Positions 38,165 to 42,492 of a DNA stretch of 42,492 nucleotides are shown here, piece by piece (the stretch's first letter is position 1; every line of letters starts with the position of its first letter). Both the position numbers and the translations under genes were made by a program. This stretch comes from Nemertoderma westbladi (taxonomy: Eukaryota; Xenacoelomorpha; Nemertodermatida; Nemertodermatidae): positions 1 to 42,492 of the forward strand of contig JAUCBJ010004121.1 in assembly GCA_032718475.1 (NCBI GenBank), read 5' to 3'. Below the pieces are notes generated by a model. The model made no database searches. It worked only from the letters and a program-made list of their open reading frames with translations, and was not told where the DNA came from.

Positions 38165-40132
38165 GTTCATATGAAGACAAATATTTCGACGCAAACCAAA
38201 ATCATCCCTTTCTTGTGGAAAACCGACTCAAATATCAGTTGAATACTCCCAAATATAAAACGGTAACCGGTTCTATAGACTTTAGTTTATTGTTTTGGTT
38301 AGAATGACGTGCCACTGTAAAATGCTCCTTTCTTTAAATAAGAATTTAACATTGAGGCGGGATATTAATTTGCGTTCAGTTTCCCCCCTGCCTCGCTAAA
38401 TGAGTATTGGAGTTACCTCTGGCCGGCTCTGGGGACTATAATAGTTCTGGGGGGACCGCGCACTATTCAACTAACAACCGTTTGTGGATTCAACTGCCGC
38501 CTCCTGACTATAGCTAACAAGTTACAATAATAAAGGATAAGTAAATTAGAGGGGAATTAGAACTGGTCGCAGGGGCAAAATTAAGTTATGGGTTGGTTGA
38601 TGTCTTTAGACATGGAAGTGAGTAAATGTTTCTAAGAACTACCGTAAGGTGGAAAGCATTCTACTACTTTATATTATGTCAATACTACAGTATGTGTAAC
38701 TGTAGTATCCTCGCCATACTTGGGCTGTAAATAGGCTCGTAAATTGTCATATTGAAAGTCTCACAGTCTGACAGTCACATATAGTACTACAAACAGTTGG
38801 CACATTACATGTACAGTAGTTTCACAAAGTATAATTATAATTATAACTTTTGATATAATTACATGTTGTAACCATACATATATATTTTAACCCTGTAAAA
38901 TCGTTTACTTAAAGACATTATACGCGGGCTTTAAGATAAGAACTTATTATATATCTTAACCATTTCTCTAATGCTTTGTTGTTGCTTAGCAACCATGCAA
39001 TTCATTTCTTTTAAGCAATCGTCGGTACTGATCTACAATATTATGCATTGTTTTTGTGTCAATAACATGAACCATGTTTATTAATGTTCAACATGTTGTA
39101 AGTTATTTGGCGTGGCGGATATTTAAATATTCATCATCACCAGTTTATTAGTAGTCTCTCCTTCTTACACTTTTTATTAGTATTATATTAATTAAAGTTT
39201 TGTATTAATATTTCCACAATCTTACCCCTGTTTATATTGGCTTAGATAGAACCAGGAGATCTGCAATGGCCATTGGCTGTAGATTAATGTCAGCACAGCT
39301 GATTTTTGTTATTTTTTTTGATTGGTCAATGTATGATGTCATTCTATAGATAACTATGGCTTTATAATAGTTACTTTGCTAGCCAATAATGTTCTGCTAA
39401 TACCTATCAAACATTTTAGCTAGAAACCTTATCTTTGGTCAGTCTCTCTGAGCAATAATGCTGCAATGTGATGTGTGATCTTGAACTCTTTGAGATAGGC
39501 CTACAACTGAACTGTTTAGTACAGTAGTAAGCTGATAAGGCTAGGTAGGCTATTAGTATAACATGTGAGATACCTTGTTTTCCTTCATAATAACATAATA
39601 ATATAAATAGGTAGGCAGTAGGCCTACTGTCAGACGACTCCTATATTTTAATATATTTGGCTGCCCCTCTGCCCCTGCCCGGTCTGCCGGTGCGGTGCGG
39701 TGCCGCATTCAGAACCGAGATAGGCTTACCACTCATGCTGTACTGCACTATGTACCGGTAGGCCTATATTCAGATATTCCAGGTTACAAATAGAATGCAA
39801 AAATCGCAACGCGTAACGCGTTATGCGCGGATTTGTAATAGGCCTAGTGCGCTGTAAATGTTGCGTTCCTTTTTCATTTTGCATTATTGAAATGTCTTAT
39901 ATTATAAAGGCTTACATTATACACTGTATTGCTGACCATAGGTCAGTAGGTAGGCTGGTCTGCAATCCCTGGCGAGCGCCTGAGTGCATCATCTCTAGGT
40001 TTTCTACTCATCTACTTTTCAATATTTGGGTTACACAGGCGCGGGACAGAGAGACAGACACAACGTGTTTTGTTATTTACCGGTATGTTATTTATCAGTT
40101 TATGATTTGGAGGTCTATTTATTTTTGGGAAT
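38165..40132. other. intergenic region between two divergent genes
   Basis: About 2 kb with no credible gene; it must hold the promoter and 5' UTR of the ARM-TIR-SAM gene at its left side. Rich in GTAC, TAGGCCTA and ACCGGT palindromes. An open frame at 39823-40209 has no recognisable domain. Confidence 0.5.
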
Positions 40133-40514
40133 GTCACGATTCGGGTATCTACAAATTCAATACAAAATGCAGTAGTATTTACAGTAGTGGCGGTCTAAAC
40201 CCTAATTAAAACTAATGCCACTAGACCGCCACTATCTGACTATGTAATGTGTAATATGTAATGGCTGTGTAATGGCAATAATGTCTGGAATTCCGCTAAA
40301 TTTCTTAGATTATGAGTTAGGGTTAGGGTTACATGTCAGTCTTAATTATGGAACCCCAACCCTAACCAAAATATTAAACCATATATATACCAATACCATA
40401 ATATACAATCCTCTATAACCTCAAACAATTCATTGTACAAACTCGTAAATTGGTAATAAACATTTAGTATTTGTATTGCTGCTATATTGCATTTGTAGGT
40501 ACCCGAATCGTGAC
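40133..40514. mobile_element. MITE-like element, 382 bp, with telomere-like inner motifs
   Basis: Terminal inverted repeats GTCACGATTCGGGTATCTAC and GTAGGTACCCGAATCGTGAC, extending to about 37 bp with mismatches. Inner palindrome AGTGGCGGTCTA...TAGACCGCCACT at 40186-40233. Between them TTAGGGTTAGGGTTA (near 40317) and CCCCAACCCTAACC (near 40353) form another inverted pair. No coding sequence. Confidence 0.7.
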
Positions 40515-40739
40515 TGTATATACCTTATTTCTGACTTATTATCTCTCCTACCAGACTACCGGTACCGGTAGTTAATAATTGAATGGGAAGGTGAAGAGTA
40601 GATTATGTAAATGTCTTAATCTGTGTGTTTTATAGTTACAGTAGCGAATGGGTGGGGAGGGGGATATAATTACCAGGTCTAATTTTTGATAATTAAAATC
40701 ACTACCCACCTAAACTCAATTACACTTTTTTCGATTATT
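40515..40739. other. gap between MITE and DUSP upstream repeat
   Basis: No gene. Contains ACCGGTACCGGTA near 40558 and a G-rich stretch (GGGTGGGGAGGGGG) near 40650. Confidence 0.4.
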
Positions 40740-40855
40740 TAACTTCTTTACTCAATCGTTATATAAACTCAACCGTATCAACCTTATCATCAAATAAACT
40801 CAACCGTCTTATAAACTTATCATCAAATAAACTCAATCGTCTTATAAACTGCTAA
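40740..40855. repeat. imperfect tandem repeat upstream of the DUSP exon
   Basis: TTATCATCAAATAAACTCAA and CGTCTTATAAACT recur two to three times at about 35-bp spacing. It may lie in the promoter or 5' UTR. Confidence 0.7.
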
Positions 40856-40899
40856 ATTCTGGCTCATAAAACGAAGGTTAATAACTCAATTGTAACCAA

Positions 40900-40932
40900 A
40901 TGGAGTCGCGACGGATTGTTTTATTTCTCTGA
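40900..40932 (+). other. candidate upstream ORF before the DUSP start
   Basis: ATG at 40900 followed by nine codons and TGA, out of frame with the DUSP frame. If the transcript starts upstream, it could damp translation. Confidence 0.25.
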
Positions 40933-40951
40933 TTCGTTCCTATATAACGTT

Positions 40952-41224
40952 ATGCTTTCCGGTCTGCTTCTTCCATTCCATTCGAAGAAGAAGGCCGCAG
41001 TTCCTCCTCGGAAGAATATGGCGGATAAAGCTTCTTCGCCGGCCGTGGACCCGGTGCTACTGGGGAGGGTGTCGAATATGGAAGTTAAGGAGTTGGCAGC
41101 GAGGCTGGAAGATAACAACATTCTAGTCGTAGATTGCAGAACTTTTATGGATTACAACACGAAGCACATCTCTAAATCAGTTAATGTCTGCTGCTCCAAG
41201 CTGGTTAAACGAAGACTAGAACAG
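40952..41224 (+). CDS. MAP-kinase phosphatase (DUSP8/16 type), first coding exon: rhodanese/CH2 half
   Basis: DUSP phosphatases dephosphorylate JNK, p38 or ERK; their N-terminal rhodanese-like domain carries the kinase-docking motif. This exon encodes NNILVVDCRTFMDYNTKHIS and SVNVCCSKLVKRRLEQ. The latter is nearest to the NCSKLMKRRLQQ segment of DUSP8/16, and the basic KRR triplet is the kinase-interaction motif. The exon ends in GAACAG|GTGCGT, phase 0. The frame beyond it stops after six codons, confirming a donor. Start: first in-frame ATG at 40952; the second at 41018 has a better context (AAT ATG G) and gives a family-like length. The dual-specificity catalytic domain must lie beyond the window. 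Confidence 0.75.
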
Positions 41225-42364
41225 GTGCGTTGTACAGCTAATTAATTTAAACGTGAACCCGACGAGTTAGCCCCCTACGTATATTTATCCTTTGTGATGT
41301 AAAAGGTGAGAAAAGATTAAAAATTGACCCAAATTCTATGAGCGCGAATTACCACTGTGAATCGAGTAGGTTACAGTGTCATATTATTCTAACCAAAACC
41401 ATAAACGTGAGTCAAAAAATGGATAAGTGTTAAAACGAATCGCAGTGGTGTATCGCCACACTGTATAACTGTAAAGTAGATTAATTCCAGTTCAGGCATT
41501 GAAGGCTCCGTTGTTTGTTAACTCTCTACAGTCTCCAGCCCGGAATTACCGAGAAATTATTAATATAGCGCTGCTACAACATTAGCTTTTCCAGATGTTG
41601 ATGACTTTTGCTGTGAAACGAATATGGGTCTGATACGTTGTTTCTGCAGGGAGATACTCGGTTTTTCTCATTTGTCGTACAATAAACTATTAGTATATCG
41701 TAGAATGTTTGTTTTGTTCGGCTTGATACGGCGTCTTTGTTTATCTGGCACCCATTACCCAGTAAAGTTATAGACTGGTCTTATTTGTGAGACCCACGAT
41801 AACCGGTTCAGTTATAGACTGGTCTTATTTGTGAGACCCACGATAACCGGTTCAGTTATAGAACAGTTGCTGTATATATTCGTCCGAGCAAGGTGATTTT
41901 CAAGGTCAGTGCAATCTCTAGATTTCATGACTTCTTATGTTTTAGAGCAGCTATATATCACAACGGAATCGGATTTTAAATTAATGTCCCGATATTAATT
42001 GTAATGATTAAATGTTTGTTTGTCTAATACTTAAGGGTTGGCTGTTGGTTAGCTGCACGGTTTTCCTATCGCTTTCTAGTGGGTGGAGCAGTAGTACTGA
42101 TGACTCATGGTTATTATTGATCTGGGCTGATGGAGTTTATGGCGTGTAGATAGGCTGGCTGTAGCCGTGATGGGGTTTTCATTAACTTGACAATGGAACT
42201 TACATCTGGATGTTTCTCGCTGCTAGTGTCTGCTTGAAAGAATCAATTACTCCGAGTTGTTTAAAACTTTAATCTAATTTCCTTTCCTTGGAATATTCTT
42301 ATTTTGTTTTCATTTTCTGGTGTTTCCATATGAACTCTAATATGATACCATTGCCGGCGGCACT
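41225..42364 (+). other. start of DUSP intron 1, continues past window
   Basis: Begins GTGCGT. No further exon with DUSP similarity is seen before the window end. Holds the 44-bp duplication and leads into the 27-bp array. Confidence 0.6.
41766..41862. repeat. 44-bp tandem duplication
   Basis: AGTTATAGACTGGTCTTATT plus TGTGAGACCCACGATAACCG and GTTC, present twice without change (41766, 41810) and started a third time at 41854. Confidence 0.92.
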
Positions 42365-42492
42365 CTGTCACCAGATTTTATTGTATTCGTTCTGTAACCA
42401 GATTTTATTGCATTCGTTCTGTAACCAGATTTTATTGCATTCGTTCTGTCACCAGATTTTATTGCATTCGTTCTGTAACCAGATTTTATTGC
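42365..42492. repeat. 27-bp minisatellite, at least 4.7 units, cut by window end
   Basis: Unit CTGTAACCAGATTTTATTGC plus ATTCGTT, with GTCACC and TTGTATT variants. It reaches the last base, so its real length is unknown. Confidence 0.93.

Noticed and set aside
38158-38194. Start of the ARM-TIR-SAM protein at the upstream Met (38194)
   Set aside because: The downstream ATG at 38164 has a better context and creates a classic MGC myristoylation signal; the extra ten residues show no conserved feature.
39823-40209. 128-codon plus-strand frame as a gene
   Set aside because: No recognisable domain, overlaps the MITE-like element, and its composition is that of intergenic DNA.
40317-40366. Interstitial telomere or chromosome-fusion point
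   Set aside because: Only two to three TTAGGG units, lying symmetrically inside a MITE-like element.

Overview
This is a eukaryotic nuclear window, most likely from an invertebrate animal. The evidence is an intact nischarin-type PX-LRR gene, an armadillo/TIR/SAM gene, an ADAP-type ArfGAP gene with GT-AG introns, the first coding exon of a MAP-kinase phosphatase of the DUSP8/16 type, several non-LTR retrotransposons, MITE-like foldback elements, and a quarter of the window in minisatellites. Intergenic DNA is rich in short palindromes (AGGCCT, ACCGGT, AGTACT). I cannot fix the phylum from the sequence.

Layout. 1-4030: a LINE lying inside the reverse transcriptase of a second LINE, both on the minus strand, then a possible GIY-YIG remnant. 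4030-7890: an 81-bp minisatellite with higher-order repeats. 7891-11048: AT-rich DNA, a transposase-like exon and a tRNA-headed SINE. 11049-14926: a 23-bp satellite, abutting a 52-bp array of perfect hairpins (14927-15494). 15959-16938: exactly 35 copies of a 28-bp repeat that runs up to the stop codon of nischarin (16962-21164, minus). 21165-23294: gene-poor. 23295-29062: a broken PHD-OTU element gene, an RT remnant, a large foldback, and three pieces of one RTE-like LINE family. 29911-35144: the three-exon ArfGAP-PH-PH gene on the plus strand, with a repeat-stuffed 3.8-kb second intron. 35471-38164: the ARM-TIR-SAM gene (minus), convergent with the ArfGAP gene. 40952-41224: DUSP exon 1 (plus), divergent from ARM-TIR-SAM across a 2.8-kb gap, followed by its first intron to the window end.

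The host genes do not form an operon or an obvious pathway. Nischarin (PX, endosomal phosphoinositide), the ADAP-like protein (Arf and phosphoinositide) and the lipid-anchored ARM-TIR-SAM protein all look membrane-associated, but their proximity may be chance. Two large genes are intronless (1400 and about 897 codons) and a third has only three coding exons, which is notable beside such repeat-rich DNA.

The most interesting items are: a probably N-myristoylated ARM-TIR-SAM protein with the glutamate expected of TIR NADases; a divergent ADAP-like protein that has lost the usual ArfGAP arginine; the 81-bp array open across 34 units in one plus frame; the hairpin array; and a minisatellite whose motif is part of the nischarin C terminus.
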